A stretch of 64,000 nt of DNA from Bog-756 sp963727075 (GCA_963727075.1 CAVSET010000006.1:1488001-1552000); one strand, 5' to 3'. Positions 54,975-64,000 are shown, counted from the first letter of the stretch. Translations and numbers: made by a program. The notes: generated by a model from the letters alone, not told the origin.

Positions 54975-56053
54975 ATGCGCCCCCAGCCCCTACGCCGAAT
55001 TCGGAGCCGCCACCTGGTGCTCCTGGCCACCGTCGGTCTCGCCCTGACCGGCGCGGCCTGCAGCTCGAGCTCGGCCACGCCGTCGTCCTCCACCGGTTCG
55101 ACGTCGAACGCGCCGGTGACGCTGCGACTGGGCTACCTCACCAACCTCACCCATGCCTCTGCCCTGGTCGGTGTCCAGGACGGCTACTTCAAGCAGAGCC
55201 TGCCGAACAACGTCACGCTGCAGACCTCCACCTACAACGCGGGCCCGGCCGCGGTGACCGCGCTGCTGGCCGGATCCCTCGATGCCGCGTATCTGGGCCC
55301 GAACTCCGCCATCACCGCCTACTCGCAGGGCAAAGGCGCCATCCGGATCATCTCGGGCGCCACCTCCGGCGGGGCGGCGCTGGTGGTCAACCCGTCGATC
55401 ACCTCCCCGAGCCAGCTGAGCGGCAAGACGCTGGCCACCCCGCAGCTCGGCAACACTCAAGACGTCGCCCTGCGCACCTGGCTGAAGAAGCAGGGGCTGA
55501 CCTTCCCCGGGCCGAACGGCGGGAGCGGCGAGGTCACCATCCTTCCCGAGGACAACGCCACCACCCTCACCTCCTTCGAGGCCGGCTCGATCGCCGGAGC
55601 GTGGGTCCCCGAGCCCTGGTCGACCCGGATGGTGGCCGAGGGCCACGGCAAAGTCCTCGTCAACGAGAAGACGCTGTGGCCGGGCGGACTGTTCTCCACC
55701 ACCCTGCTGGTGGTCAACAAGGACTTCCTGGCGGCCAACCCGACGGTGGTGAGCGACCTGCTGAAGGGCCAGCTCGCCACCGACAGCTTCCTCAACAAGT
55801 CGCCCACGCAGGCCCAGACCGACGCCAACACGGCACTGGCCGCCCTACCGGGAAACCCCTCAAGGCCCCTGAGCTGGCGACGGCCTGGGCCGACATGACC
55901 TTCACCAACGACCCGATCGCCTCCTCGATCGCCACCGACCTGGTCCACGCCAAAGCGGCCGGATTCCCGGCCACCAACATCAGCGGCATCTACGACCTCG
56001 GTCCGCTGAACCAGCTCCTGGTCGCCCAGGGAAAGGTCAAGGTGAAGACATGA
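54975..56053 (+). CDS. ABC substrate-binding lipoprotein (sulfonate/taurine/nitrate type), frameshift near 55850
   Basis: The signal peptide and lipobox LALTGAACSSSS place it on the outer face of the membrane. LRLGYLTNLTHASALVGVQDGYFKQSL, then GPAAVTALLAGSLDAAYLGPNSAI, is the SsuA/TauA/NMT1 pattern. GAWVPEPWSTRMVAEG and GLFSTTLLVVNKDFL follow. Near 55850 a missing base shifts the frame, and the next frame ends APELATAWADMTFTNDPIASSIATDLVHAKAAGF...GKVKVKT. About 358 residues. The stop overlaps the ATPase start (ATGA). Aliphatic sulfonates are the likely cargo, judging by the Rrf2 gene and family type, but nitrate or thiamine-precursor uptake cannot be excluded. Confidence 0.82.
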
Positions 56054-56853
56054 CCGCCGTGGCGGCGGACGCAGTTGATCGGATGGATGTCCGGGCCCCG
56101 TCGGTCTCGCTGACCGGGGTGTCCAAGCGCCACGGGACCGGCGAGGCCGCGGTGACCGCCCTGCAGGACGTGACCCTCGGGGTCGCTCCCGGCCACTTCG
56201 TCTGCCTGGTCGGCGCGTCGGGGTGTGGAAAGACCACCTTGCTCAACCTGGTGGCCGGGCTGGACCGCCCGACCGTCGGATCGGTGGAGGTCAGCGCCAG
56301 TGGGAAGCACGCTCCGGGCGTCGCCATGCTCTTCCAGGACTCGGCTCTCTTCCCCTGGCTGACGGTGGCAGCCAACGTCGAGCTCCCCCTCCGCCTGCGT
56401 GGCGTGGGCAAGGCGGAGCGGCGAGCCACGTCCGAGGACCTGCTCGAACGCGTCCACCTCGGCGGCTTCGGGATGAAGCGGCCGCACGAACTGTCCGGCG
56501 GCATGCGGCAACGCGCCGCCCTGGCCCGGGCCTTGGCTCAGGATGCCGGGGTACTCCTCATGGATGAACCCTTCGGCGCCCTCGATGCCATCACCCGCGA
56601 CCTCCTCCACGACGAGCTCGAGTCGCTGTGGATCGATCGGAGGTTCACCGTACTGTTCGTGACCCACAACGTACGCGAGGCGGCCCGGTTGGGCGACACC
56701 ATCGTGCTGCTCACCAGCCGACCGGGACGGGTGGCGGCCGTCTACCCGGTCGACCTGCCCCGGCCACGCCGGATCGACTCGCCCGACGTCGCCGGTCTGG
56801 CCGCCACGGTGACCGACCAGCTTCGGGCAGAGGTGGGACGCCATGGCCATTGA
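56050..56853 (+). CDS. ABC transporter ATPase (SsuB/TauB-like)
   Basis: The protein has 267 residues. Walker A is GASGCGKTT, the Q-loop FQDSALFPWLTV, the signature LSGGMRQRAALARAL, Walker B VLLMDEPFGALD, and the switch histidine is in VTHNVREAARLGD. The pattern with FPWLTV and LDAITRD is typical of the sulfonate/nitrate importers. ATG 56050 is coupled to the binding-protein stop by four bases, and its end overlaps the permease start by 11 bases. It powers uptake with the permease at 56843. Confidence 0.92.
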   Translation: MTAVAADAVDRMDVRAPSVSLTGVSKRHGTGEAAVTALQDVTLGVAPGHFVCLVGASGCGKTTLLNLVAGLDRPTVGSVEVSASGKHAPGVAMLFQDSALFPWLTVAANVELPLRLRGVGKAERRATSEDLLERVHLGGFGMKRPHELSGGMRQRAALARALAQDAGVLLMDEPFGALDAITRDLLHDELESLWIDRRFTVLFVTHNVREAARLGDTIVLLTSRPGRVAAVYPVDLPRPRRIDSPDVAGLAATVTDQLRAEVGRHGH

Positions 56854-57766
56854 CCAGGCGGTGACGACCGCAGGTCCCGGGTCAGCCGGTGAACGGGGGG
56901 CGGGGGCCGACCAATCCACGCTCGACCGGACCCTGGCCGGACTCGACGCCCTCGACCGCGCCGAGCGCACGACCCGGGCGACCCTCGGCCAGCGCCTATG
57001 GCGAGCCACTTGGCCCAAGCTCATCGCCTTCGGCATCATCCTGCTGGTCTGGCAGGTCGCGGTCTGGGCCCATTGGCGGCCCTATATCCTCCAGTCACCA
57101 ACCACGGTGGCCCGTCAGCTGTGGGATCTCCTCGGCACCTCGCTGTTCTGGCAGGCCGTGTGGGTGACGGCCCAACAGGCCGTCATCGGATACGCCCTGG
57201 TCATCATCATCGGGGGCATCGTCGGCACCGCCGTGGCCCGGCTGCGGGTGCTGCGGGCCGGGATCGGGGCCCTCATCACCGGCATGCAGACCATGCCCTC
57301 GGTCCTGTGGTACCCGCTCGCCTTCATGGTCTTCGGGGTGCACACCTCGGCCATCATCCTCATGATGGTGCTCGGGGCAGCGCCCGCGGTGGCCAACGGC
57401 TTCATCAGCGGCATCGACCAGGTGCCCCCGGGCCTGTTGCGGGCCGGCCGGGTCCTCGGTGCCCGCGGCCTCTCCCTCGAGCGCCACGTCGTCCTCCCGG
57501 CCGCCTTGCCGGGCGTGCTCGGTGGGCTCAAACAGGGCTGGGCCTTCGCCTGGCACGCCCTCATGGCCGGCGAGTTCCTCATCCTCGTCAATCCCTTGAG
57601 CCTGGGCGGCCGGACGATCAATGCCCTGACCCAGACCGACTACGCCGTCGTGGTGGCCATGATGATCGTGATCGTGTTCATCGGGATCATGGTGGACATG
57701 GCCTTCAGCCGGGTCGACCGATCGGTACGGAGCCGGTACGGGCTGCTCGACGCCTCGACCAGCTGA
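56843..57766 (+). CDS. ABC transporter permease (SsuC/TauC-like)
   Basis: The protein has 307 residues. About six membrane helices start at WPKLIAFGIILLVWQVAVW. The cytoplasmic coupling loop is GFISGIDQVPPGLLRAGRVLGARGLSLERHVVLPAALPGVLGGLKQG, the EAA motif of BPD-type permeases; a long hydrophilic N-terminus of about 50 residues precedes the first helix. It overlaps the ATPase by 11 bases. It forms the membrane channel of the same importer. After its stop, 135 bp separate it from the Rrf2 gene. Confidence 0.9.
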   Translation: MAIDQAVTTAGPGSAGERGAGADQSTLDRTLAGLDALDRAERTTRATLGQRLWRATWPKLIAFGIILLVWQVAVWAHWRPYILQSPTTVARQLWDLLGTSLFWQAVWVTAQQAVIGYALVIIIGGIVGTAVARLRVLRAGIGALITGMQTMPSVLWYPLAFMVFGVHTSAIILMMVLGAAPAVANGFISGIDQVPPGLLRAGRVLGARGLSLERHVVLPAALPGVLGGLKQGWAFAWHALMAGEFLILVNPLSLGGRTINALTQTDYAVVVAMMIVIVFIGIMVDMAFSRVDRSVRSRYGLLDASTS

Positions 57767-57901
57767 GGCATCACCAACGCCGCCACCGTCAACGGGGACG
57801 AGGTCAGCGTTCGAGCGTCCGACCGGACCCGTTGGGATCGCCGCCCACCGGAGAACGGGTCCGGCCTCTACGGGCCGACCGCTTCTGACAGAATCGCTGC
57901 C

Positions 57902-58358
57902 GTGTACATCTCTGCCAAGGTGGACTACGCGGTGCGGGCCCTGTGCACCCTGGCCGACGGCCGGCGATCGGCCGGTGACTGCCGAGTCACTGGCCCAGGC
58001 GCAGGGCCTGCCGTCGAAATTCCTCGAGTCCATCCTCAACGACATGCGTCGGGCCGGACTGCTGCTCAGCCAGCGGGGGGCCGAGGGCGGCTACCGGCTC
58101 TCGCGTCCCGCTGACTCGATCACGGTGGCCGAGGTGATCCGACCGCTGGACGGCCCGCTGGCCGAAGTCCGTGGTCTCCGACCCGAGGCCACCAACTACG
58201 AGGGGCCGGCCGAGCACCTCCAAGACGTCTGGGTGGCCGTGCGGGCCAGCCTGCGCTCGGTCCTCGACCAGGTGACCATCGCCGACATCGTGGCCGGCGA
58301 TCTCCCCCGGTCGGTGCGGAAGCTCACCACCGATCCCGACGCCTGGCTGTCCCGCTAG
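57902..58358 (+). CDS. Rrf2-family regulator without Fe-S cysteines, frameshift near 57971
   Basis: From GTG 57902: YISAKVDYAVRALCTLADGRRS, the winged-helix start. One inserted G at about 57971 breaks the frame, and the next frame gives VTAESLAQAQGLPSKFLESILNDMRRAGLLLSQRGAEGGYRLSRP, the recognition helix and wing, and a dimer helix. About 151 residues. The three clustered cysteines of IscR are absent, so it resembles CymR-like members that sense ligands through other means. It lies 135 bp after the permease stop. CAGAAT, seven bases before the GTG, may be a -10 for a leaderless transcript. It may control the ABC operon through the palindromes at 54914 (inference). Confidence 0.82.
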
Positions 58359-58419
58359 CCGCCCCGGGGGTGGCTCCGAGCTGATCCGGCCCGCGCCGTC
58401 GGGCCCTACGCTGCCCTCC

Positions 58420-59991
58420 ATGGACTCGCGACCCGGGCACCGGCCCGCCGCACCACCGGGCCCGTCGGGCCCGAGCGCCATGGAGGAGAGTGCGGCGGCG
58501 GGGCTGGCCAAGGCGGACCGCATCGTGCTCACCATCGTCTGCCTGGCGCAGTTCATGGTGGTGCTCGACATCTCCATCGTGAACGTGGCCCTGCCGTCCA
58601 TCCAGCGCAGCCTCGGCTTCAGCGAACCCAACCTCCAGTGGGTGGTCACCGCCTACTCGCTCACCTTCGGCGGACTGCTGCTCCTCGGCGGGCGCCTGGC
58701 CGACCTCTTCGGTCGGCGTCGCATCTTCCTCCTCGGCCTGGTCCTGTTCACCGCGTCCAGCCTGCTCGGCGGCTTCGCCCAGAACCAGGGGACGCTGATC
58801 GCCGCCCGGGCCGTGCAGGGCATCGGGGCCGCTGTCCTGTCCCCGGCCACCCTGACCATCCTCACCGTCACCTTCACCGATCAGCGGGCGCGGGCCAAGG
58901 CACTCGGCGTCTGGAGCGCGGTGGCAGCCGGCGGGGGCGCGGCCGGCGCCCTGTTCGGCGGCATCCTCACCCAGTACCTCTCGTGGCGGTGGATCCTCTT
59001 CGTCAACGTGCCCATCGGGGCCGTGCTGTTCCTTGTCGCCCGGTTCTTCCTGAAGGAGTCGCGAGCCGAGTCGGCACGCCGGCGTCTGGACGTCGCCGGC
59101 TCGGTGACGGTCACCGCCGGGCTGCTCGTGCTGGTGTACACCATCGTGCATACCGACCAGGTGAGCTGGACGTCGGTGTCCACGCTGGTCACTGCGGCGA
59201 TCGCTGTCGGGCTGCTGGCCGTCTTCGTCTGGATCGAAGCCGCCATGGCCGAGCAGCCCCTGGTCCCCCTCAGGCTGTTCCGCTCTCGAGCGGTCACCGG
59301 GGCGAACCTGGTCATGTTCGCGTTCGGAGTGGCCATGTTCGCCATGTGGTTCTTCCTCTCGCTCTACCTGCAACAGGTCCTCCACTACGACCCGGTGGTC
59401 ACCGGGATCACCTTCGTCCCCCAGACCGCGGCCATCGCCGTCGGGGCCACCATCGCCGGTCGACTGGCCCCGCGCCTTGGCCCACGACCGGTCATGATGG
59501 CCGGCGCCTTCATGGCCGCCGGCGGCCTCTACTGGCTCTCGCTCATCCAGCCCGGTGACAACTACTGGACGGGCGCCTGTGGGGGCGGGGTCCTGGCCAC
59601 CTTCGGCATGGGCCTGGCCTTCACCCCGGTCGCGCTGGCCGCGACCGGCGGGGTCCGTCCCGAAGAGGCCGGTCTGGCCTCGGGGCTGGTCAACAGCAGC
59701 CGGCAGATCGGTGCCTCCCTCGGGCTGGCCGTGCTCTCGACGGTGGTGGCCTCTCACATCGCCGGGCAGCTCGCGGGGAAGGTGGTGACCCCCGAGCTGC
59801 AGCGGGCGGCGGAGACGGCCGGCTTGGCTCGCGGGTTCCTCATCGCGTCCATCGTCGCCCTGGCCGGAGGGTTCATCGCCTTGGTCATCCCGAGAACGGT
59901 CCGGCCTGCCTCGTCGCCGACGTCGCGGGCCGAGGCAACCGTCGCTACCGAGGTCCGCGACGACCTGGCGGTGTCGCCGCTGAACGACTGA
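58420..59991 (+). CDS. MFS drug exporter, DHA2 (EmrB/QacA) family
   Basis: The protein has 523 residues and about 14 helices. MVVLDISIVNVALPSIQRSLGFSEPNLQWVVTAYSLTFGGLLLLGGRLADLFGRRR contains the family motif D1 and motif A. ARAVQGIGAAVLSPATLTIL is motif C, typical of antiporters. It would export toxic compounds against protons. The first ATG (58420) adds a Pro-rich 20-residue leader; ATG 58480 (MEESAAAGLAKADRI) is equally possible. It converges on the YihY gene. There is no frameshift. Confidence 0.9.
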   Translation: MDSRPGHRPAAPPGPSGPSAMEESAAAGLAKADRIVLTIVCLAQFMVVLDISIVNVALPSIQRSLGFSEPNLQWVVTAYSLTFGGLLLLGGRLADLFGRRRIFLLGLVLFTASSLLGGFAQNQGTLIAARAVQGIGAAVLSPATLTILTVTFTDQRARAKALGVWSAVAAGGGAAGALFGGILTQYLSWRWILFVNVPIGAVLFLVARFFLKESRAESARRRLDVAGSVTVTAGLLVLVYTIVHTDQVSWTSVSTLVTAAIAVGLLAVFVWIEAAMAEQPLVPLRLFRSRAVTGANLVMFAFGVAMFAMWFFLSLYLQQVLHYDPVVTGITFVPQTAAIAVGATIAGRLAPRLGPRPVMMAGAFMAAGGLYWLSLIQPGDNYWTGACGGGVLATFGMGLAFTPVALAATGGVRPEEAGLASGLVNSSRQIGASLGLAVLSTVVASHIAGQLAGKVVTPELQRAAETAGLARGFLIASIVALAGGFIALVIPRTVRPASSPTSRAEATVATEVRDDLAVSPLND

Positions 59992-60027
59992 CTGCCGGTT
60001 CGAGTAGCTCACCGGGGGACCCGGTGG

Positions 60028-60999
60028 TCAGCCCGGAGGCCCGGGTGACGCCGGAGTGGCAACGGGGTCGGGGACGCCGGGGGCCGCCCGGATGGGCCGG
60101 GGCCAGAGATGGCGGGTGAGCACCACATTGAACTCGGCGGCGTACACGGTGATCAGGGCGCCGAGGGCCACCCACCAGATGAGCCCGAGCACCGTGGCGA
60201 ACGTGCCGTACAGGTTGGAGAGGTGTCGCAGCTGGTGGTTGACCAACTGGGCCCCGGCGAACTGCAGGACCGTCCACCCCACCCCCCCGAAGAGGGCACC
60301 CGGCCACACGGCCCGATCACCCCGCGGGATGTGCACCACGACGATGAAGGCTCCCCAGTACATGAGGATGTTGACGACCAGGGACAGCACCAGCCCGACC
60401 ACGACGGAGGCCGGCCCGAGCCGGCCGAACGCGCCGAAGCCGGCCGCCGCCCCACCGGCGATGAACCCCACGCCGAGCACGGCGAGGAAACCGGCGGCCC
60501 GGGGGAGCCAGTGCCAGAAGGTGGGCAGATCTCGCCGATCGATGTCCCACACCTCGGCCATCATCACCTGCGAGCTGCGACTGAGCCGCATGCACCCGTA
60601 GAAGAGCCAGACCAGCCCGACCACCAGGGCCAGCGTGTTGCTCGTCGACAGCTGGTGCACGTTGGACTTGAGGTCCTTCCCGAGGACGGGGAACTGGCTC
60701 AGGGCGGAGTTGACGATGTCGTCCTGCAGGTGCTGGTTGCCGTCGAGGAAGATGCCCACCACGGTGAGGAGGACCAGCACCATCGGGAACACCGAGAGGA
60801 AGGCGGCGTGGGAGATCTGGGCGGTCAGTCCGCCGGCACGATCGTCGGAATACTTCCGAACCACCGCAGCCGGCACCGCCAGCAACCGGTGCTGCTGCTG
60901 GTAGGCGTCGGCCCGGTCGAGAACTCCCGAGATCCAAGCCGTGACCGCCCCCCACGCCCGCGACACCGGAGCGATGAGACCCGACGCTCCGTCACCCAC
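60028..60999 (-). CDS. YihY/BrkB-family inner membrane protein
   Basis: The protein has 323 residues and about six helices. DDRAGGLTAQISHAAFLSVFPMVLVLLTVVGIFLDG is the family start. FPVLGKDLK, WDIDRRDLPTFWHWLPRAAGFLAVLGVGFI and VVHIPRGDRAVWPGALFGGVGWTVLQF follow, ending NLYGTFATVLGLIWWVALGALITVYAAEFN. Once misnamed RNase BN, these proteins have no settled function. GTG 60999 overlaps the acyl-CoA synthetase stop by eight bases, so the genes are coupled. A Pro-rich tail of about 25 residues is low complexity. Confidence 0.88.
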   Translation of the reverse strand: MGDGASGLIAPVSRAWGAVTAWISGVLDRADAYQQQHRLLAVPAAVVRKYSDDRAGGLTAQISHAAFLSVFPMVLVLLTVVGIFLDGNQHLQDDIVNSALSQFPVLGKDLKSNVHQLSTSNTLALVVGLVWLFYGCMRLSRSSQVMMAEVWDIDRRDLPTFWHWLPRAAGFLAVLGVGFIAGGAAAGFGAFGRLGPASVVVGLVLSLVVNILMYWGAFIVVVHIPRGDRAVWPGALFGGVGWTVLQFAGAQLVNHQLRHLSNLYGTFATVLGLIWWVALGALITVYAAEFNVVLTRHLWPRPIRAAPGVPDPVATPASPGPPG

Positions 61000-62668
61000 C
61001 GACCAGACCCTCCCGGCCGTGACGCCGGAACTCGGCCCGCAGCGCGTCGCGGTCACGGTCGTCCATCAGCTGGAAGGACAGACCGGAGCCGACGCGTCGG
61101 AAGATCGGGTCACCCCCTTCCCACCACCCTTCGGCCCGGAGCCGCTCCTTGGTCACCTTGCCGCTGGCCGTCTGGGGAAGGGCGCCGGCGACACGCACGA
61201 ACGAAGGAGCCCATTTCGTCCCGAGATCGGGCTGAGCAGCCAGGAACCTACCCAAGGCAGCGGCGTCGAAGGATCGGCCCGGGAGCAGCTCGACGGCCGC
61301 CATGACCTGGTCCCCCGACCGGGGATCGGCGACCGGGTAGACGGCCGCCGCGGCCACCCCGTCCTGGCGGGAGAGGATCCGCTCGACAGGCCCGGCCGTG
61401 AGGTTCTCGGAGTCCACCCGCATCCAGTCCCCGCCGCGGCCGGCGAAGTAGTAGTAGCCGTCGGCGTCTCGGTAGGCCAGGTCGCCGGTCCAGTACCAGC
61501 CGTGGCGGGTCCGGGCCACGGTGGCAGCCGGGTCGCCGTAGTACCCCTCGAAACTGCCGATGCCAGCCCGATTGACGATCTCGCCGATGGCCTCGGCGGC
61601 GTTGCACAACCGGCCGGCCGCGTCGAGCTGGGCCACCGGGCATTCCTCCAACGTCTCCGGGTCGAGGATGGCCACCCCGTCCGCCGGTCGGCCGAGCGAG
61701 CCCACCGGCGTCCCGGGCGTACGGCTGATGGCCACCCCGCCCTCGCTCGAGCCGTAGCCCTCGGTCAGCACGCAGCCGAAACGGCGCTCGAACTCGACCT
61801 GGTCGGCCACCGAGGCCTCGGTGCCGAACCCTCGTCTGAGGGTGGTGGTGGCGTCGTCCTCCCCCGGCGGGGTGGCCAACACGTAGGCCAAGGCCTTGCC
61901 CACATAGGTGAAGGTGGTGGCCCGGTGCCGGCGGACATCGGCGAGGAAGCCCGACGCGCTGAACCGGCGGGCCAGGGCCACCGTGGCTCCGACCACCAGT
62001 GACGGGCCCCACAGGACCATCAGGGCGTTCCCGTGGAAGAGCGGCATCGTGCAGTAAGCCACATCGTCTCGGCCGAACCCGTAGGCGCCGGCTGCGTAGG
62101 TGGCGATGGACGCCAGTCGTCCCTGCGTGCAGCGCACCGCCTTGGGCGAACCGGTGGTCCCGGAGGTGAACAACAAGAGGAACAGGTCCTCGGCTCGAAG
62201 GAGCCGGGCCGCTACCGGGCTGGGTCCCCCGGTCGGAGGCCAGCCGCCCGGCGTAGGCGGGATGGTCGACCCGGAATACTCCGTCGGGTAGCCCGAGCTC
62301 GAGGCCACCGAGCCGTGCCGCCCCTCGGCGTCGGTGACGATCAGCCGGCAGTCGGTACGACGGATGTCACCGGCCAGCGCCTCGCCCCGACGGGTCGGGT
62401 TGATCCCGACCACCACCCCTCCGGCCAGGGCCGCCGCCCCCAGCCAGAAGAGGTACTCGGGGACGTTGCCGAGCAGCACCCCGATGTGGACGGGGCCGGC
62501 TCCACCGAGCGACCTGATCCACGAGGCTCGCCGGGCACTGGCGTCCACCACCTCACGCCACGTCCACTGCTCGTCCTCGAACCGCAGGCCGGGGTGGTCG
62601 TCCTCCGCCCGCCGGGCCAACAGGCCCGCCACGCTGTCGGCCTCGCCCCGGGGCCGAACCTCACTCAC
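60992..62668 (-). CDS. Acyl-CoA synthetase, AMP-binding (FadD17-like)
   Basis: The protein has 558 residues from GTG 62668, which overlaps the thioesterase stop (GTGA). The P-loop is LLLFTSGTTGSPKAVRCTQG. LTEGYGSSEGGVAIS, WYWTGDLAYRDADGYYYFAGRGGDWMRVDSENL and the lysine in PQTASGKVTKERL follow. INPTRRGEALAGDIRRTDC is typical of the mycobacterial FadD17-like fatty acyl-CoA ligases. It would make acyl-CoA from a free acid, ATP and CoA. The thioesterase upstream performs the reverse hydrolysis; the pair probably tunes a particular acyl pool (inference). Confidence 0.88.
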   Translation of the reverse strand: MSEVRPRGEADSVAGLLARRAEDDHPGLRFEDEQWTWREVVDASARRASWIRSLGGAGPVHIGVLLGNVPEYLFWLGAAALAGGVVVGINPTRRGEALAGDIRRTDCRLIVTDAEGRHGSVASSSGYPTEYSGSTIPPTPGGWPPTGGPSPVAARLLRAEDLFLLLFTSGTTGSPKAVRCTQGRLASIATYAAGAYGFGRDDVAYCTMPLFHGNALMVLWGPSLVVGATVALARRFSASGFLADVRRHRATTFTYVGKALAYVLATPPGEDDATTTLRRGFGTEASVADQVEFERRFGCVLTEGYGSSEGGVAISRTPGTPVGSLGRPADGVAILDPETLEECPVAQLDAAGRLCNAAEAIGEIVNRAGIGSFEGYYGDPAATVARTRHGWYWTGDLAYRDADGYYYFAGRGGDWMRVDSENLTAGPVERILSRQDGVAAAAVYPVADPRSGDQVMAAVELLPGRSFDAAALGRFLAAQPDLGTKWAPSFVRVAGALPQTASGKVTKERLRAEGWWEGGDPIFRRVGSGLSFQLMDDRDRDALRAEFRRHGREGLVGG

Positions 62669-63436
62669 GACCTGGCCTCGACCACCAGGTTCTGGAGTGC
62701 TCGCCCGATGCGGCCTCGGACATCCCATATCGCCGACTCGGCGGCGGCGATGCCGGCGGATCCGTACCGGGTACGAGCATCGAGGCATACCCACTCCCCG
62801 ACCGGGGGGCGGTGGATGGACAGGGTGAGGTCGGCGTTGATGAAGCTGCTGGTCGAAGAAGTCGAGCTCGCTGGAGACGCCGTTGCCGAAGTCGGCGACG
62901 GCGGCGGCCCGCTGCCAGGGCGTCGGTTCCTCGCCCAGGACGACCGGGCACTGCAAGCGGAACCACACGACGGCCGGGCCCAAATCGTCCCGCCTTCCTG
63001 CCGCCCTTCCGGCCACGAACCGCATGTCGACTCCGTGGTTGTGGAACGCAACGTACCGGTCGACCATCGGCGGTCGTTGCGCGCACCGTTCGGGTGGATC
63101 CGGAGGATCGTCCTCCGGCGTCGACACCGGCACCACCGGCTGGTCGGGGTCCACCCGCAACCGCAGGACCCGCGCCTTGGCCACCTCGACCTCGCCGGCC
63201 ACGACCACGACATCGAGCAGCTGCACCTTCCGTCCCGGCTTCACCAGGGAGGTCCTGAGGGTGAGCGGGGCCAGCGGCACCGGGCGGAGCAGCTCGAGGG
63301 TGATTCTCGCCAGCTGCAGGGCGTCGTCGCGGTTCTCGCCGTGACGCTCGGCTGACCGGGCCACCAGGGCGGCGACCGGGCCGCCGTGGAGCGCGTCGGG
63401 CGACCACGGGCCGCGGGCCCGGTCCGTCGGCACCAT
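62665..63436 (-). CDS. TesB-like hotdog acyl-CoA thioesterase, frameshift near 62845
   Basis: The first frame holds VPTDRARGPWSPDALHGGPVAALVARS, the typical start of this thioesterase group, then TLELLRPVPLAPLTLRTSLVKPGRKVQLLDVVV. Near 62845 the frame shifts after SSELDFFD and continues FINADLTLSIHRPPVGEWVCLDARTRYGSAGIAAAESAIWD to the stop that overlaps the synthetase start. About 256 residues. The natural N-terminus probably begins near 63511 (sequence GAGAALFVSDGAAM in frame), but no start codon is visible there before a TAG. It would hydrolyse acyl-CoA thioesters in the cytosol. Confidence 0.78.
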
Positions 63437-63692
63437 CGCCGCCCCGTCGGAGACGAAGAGCGCCGCCCCGGCCCCTGGTTCGGCAGAATCGGCCGGGGAG
63501 GCGGTGATGGCCTAGGACCCTACCGGGGACGTACCGATCAGCGGCGGTGGCCGGCCCGGCCCTCGGCCCGGCCCTCGCCCCGGCCCGCCGATGCGGGAAT
63601 GCCGTCAGCTCCGGCACCGCCTACCATCAGTGCGTCCTGTCCGAGCCCGGACGGGACCCGGCCGGCCGCGGCCATCGAGCACGGGGAGACGC

Positions 63693-64000
63693 ATGGGAAC
63701 AGGACAAGCGGAGATCGACGTCAAGGGTTCGCCGGACCAGGTCTGGGCGGTGGTGGGCGATTTCGGTGGCATCGGCAGCTGGATGCCCGGCATCGACATC
63801 GTGTCGGGTCGAAGGCGACCGCCGCATCCTCGAGACCATGGGAATGACCATCACCGAGCGATTGGTGTCGAAGGACGATGCCGGCCGTAGCCTCACGTAC
63901 TCGATCGCGCGAAGGCGCGCCGGTCGAGTCGCACGAAGCGGTGATCACCGTGGCTCCGGACGGGACCGGCAGCCATGTGACCTGGGTGGTCGAGGCGACG
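63693..64000 (+). CDS. SRPBCC-family (polyketide cyclase/START-like) protein, cut by right edge, two frameshifts
   Basis: From ATG 63693 (GGGGAGA five bases upstream): MGTGQAEIDVKGSPDQVWAVVGDFGGIGSWMPGIDIV, the classic first strand and helix of the SRPBCC fold. At about 63808 the frame changes to VEGDRRILETMGMTITERLVSKDDAGRSLTYSIA, and at about 63908 to EGAPVESHEAVITVAPDGTGSHVTWVVEAT, which runs off the window. The fold binds hydrophobic ligands. The substrate is not known. It diverges from the thioesterase gene. Confidence 0.75.

Noticed and set aside
60992..63436. Apparent fusion of thioesterase and acyl-CoA synthetase in one 814-codon frame
   Set aside because: The thioesterase C-terminus reads in another frame and stops with a GTGA overlap at the synthetase start, so these are two genes and one indel.
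1..64000. tRNA, rRNA, CRISPR arrays, insertion sequences and prophage
   Set aside because: No T-loop consensus with acceptor stems, no regularly spaced repeats and no transposase or integrase motifs were seen by eye.

Overview
The window is high-GC DNA (roughly 70 percent by eye) with many GTG starts and tightly coupled genes, as expected for an actinobacterium. Supporting traits are the minus-strand order cysteine desulfurase, mnmA, ligA, and further on gatC, gatA, gatB, which resembles mycobacterial gene order. A Ser/Thr kinase with PASTA repeats, an IleS of the actinobacterial type and an SCP2-like protein also fit. An uncultured lineage near the Acidimicrobiia is plausible, but that is inference; the window holds no rRNA or tRNA to fix it.

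Layout. 1-10 kb is a surface-polysaccharide region: FlaA1/WbpM-type dehydratase (cut by the left edge), UDP-sugar dehydrogenase, epimerase, a LuxR-type regulator, a PAPS-type sulfotransferase, a methyltransferase, an FkbH-like protein and a YdcF-like protein. 10-17 kb holds a cation efflux protein, a membrane-anchored GH43-like protein, gatCAB with an esterase, and an SCP2-like protein. 17-27 kb holds an MFS exporter, an SDR, an orphan D12-class adenine methylase, a small HIT-like protein, a PASTA kinase, a secreted beta-rich protein and a large GT-C-like membrane protein. 27-36 kb holds ligA, mnmA, cysteine desulfurase, an aldehyde dehydrogenase, an acyl-CoA ligase and an MFS protein. 36-43 kb resembles gamma-glutamyl-amine catabolism: aldehyde dehydrogenase, PuuD-like amidotransferase and GlnA-like ligase, with two SDRs and a badly broken amidohydrolase. 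43-50 kb has a broken acyltransferase, leuA behind what looks like a leucine attenuator, another membrane protein, a methyltransferase and an FGGY kinase. 50-64 kb has ileS, an Fpg/Nei glycosylase, a sulfonate/nitrate-type ABC transporter preceded by AT-rich palindromes and followed by an Rrf2 regulator, an MFS pump, a YihY/BrkB protein, an acyl-CoA synthetase with a thioesterase, and the start of an SRPBCC protein.

A second theme is sequence quality. About twenty genes, including single-copy core genes (gatB, ligA, ileS, leuA), are split by apparent single-base indels. The protein sequence continues cleanly in another frame, so these are most likely read or assembly errors rather than real pseudogenes. 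I join the fragments and state where each shift lies. The amidohydrolase, with an in-frame stop and four shifts, is the best candidate for true decay.

The most interesting regulatory finding is upstream of leuA: a 12-codon leader peptide with three consecutive Leu codons, a strong hairpin, then an intrinsic terminator with six T. Next are the AT-rich inverted repeats upstream of the ABC operon that has its own Rrf2 regulator.
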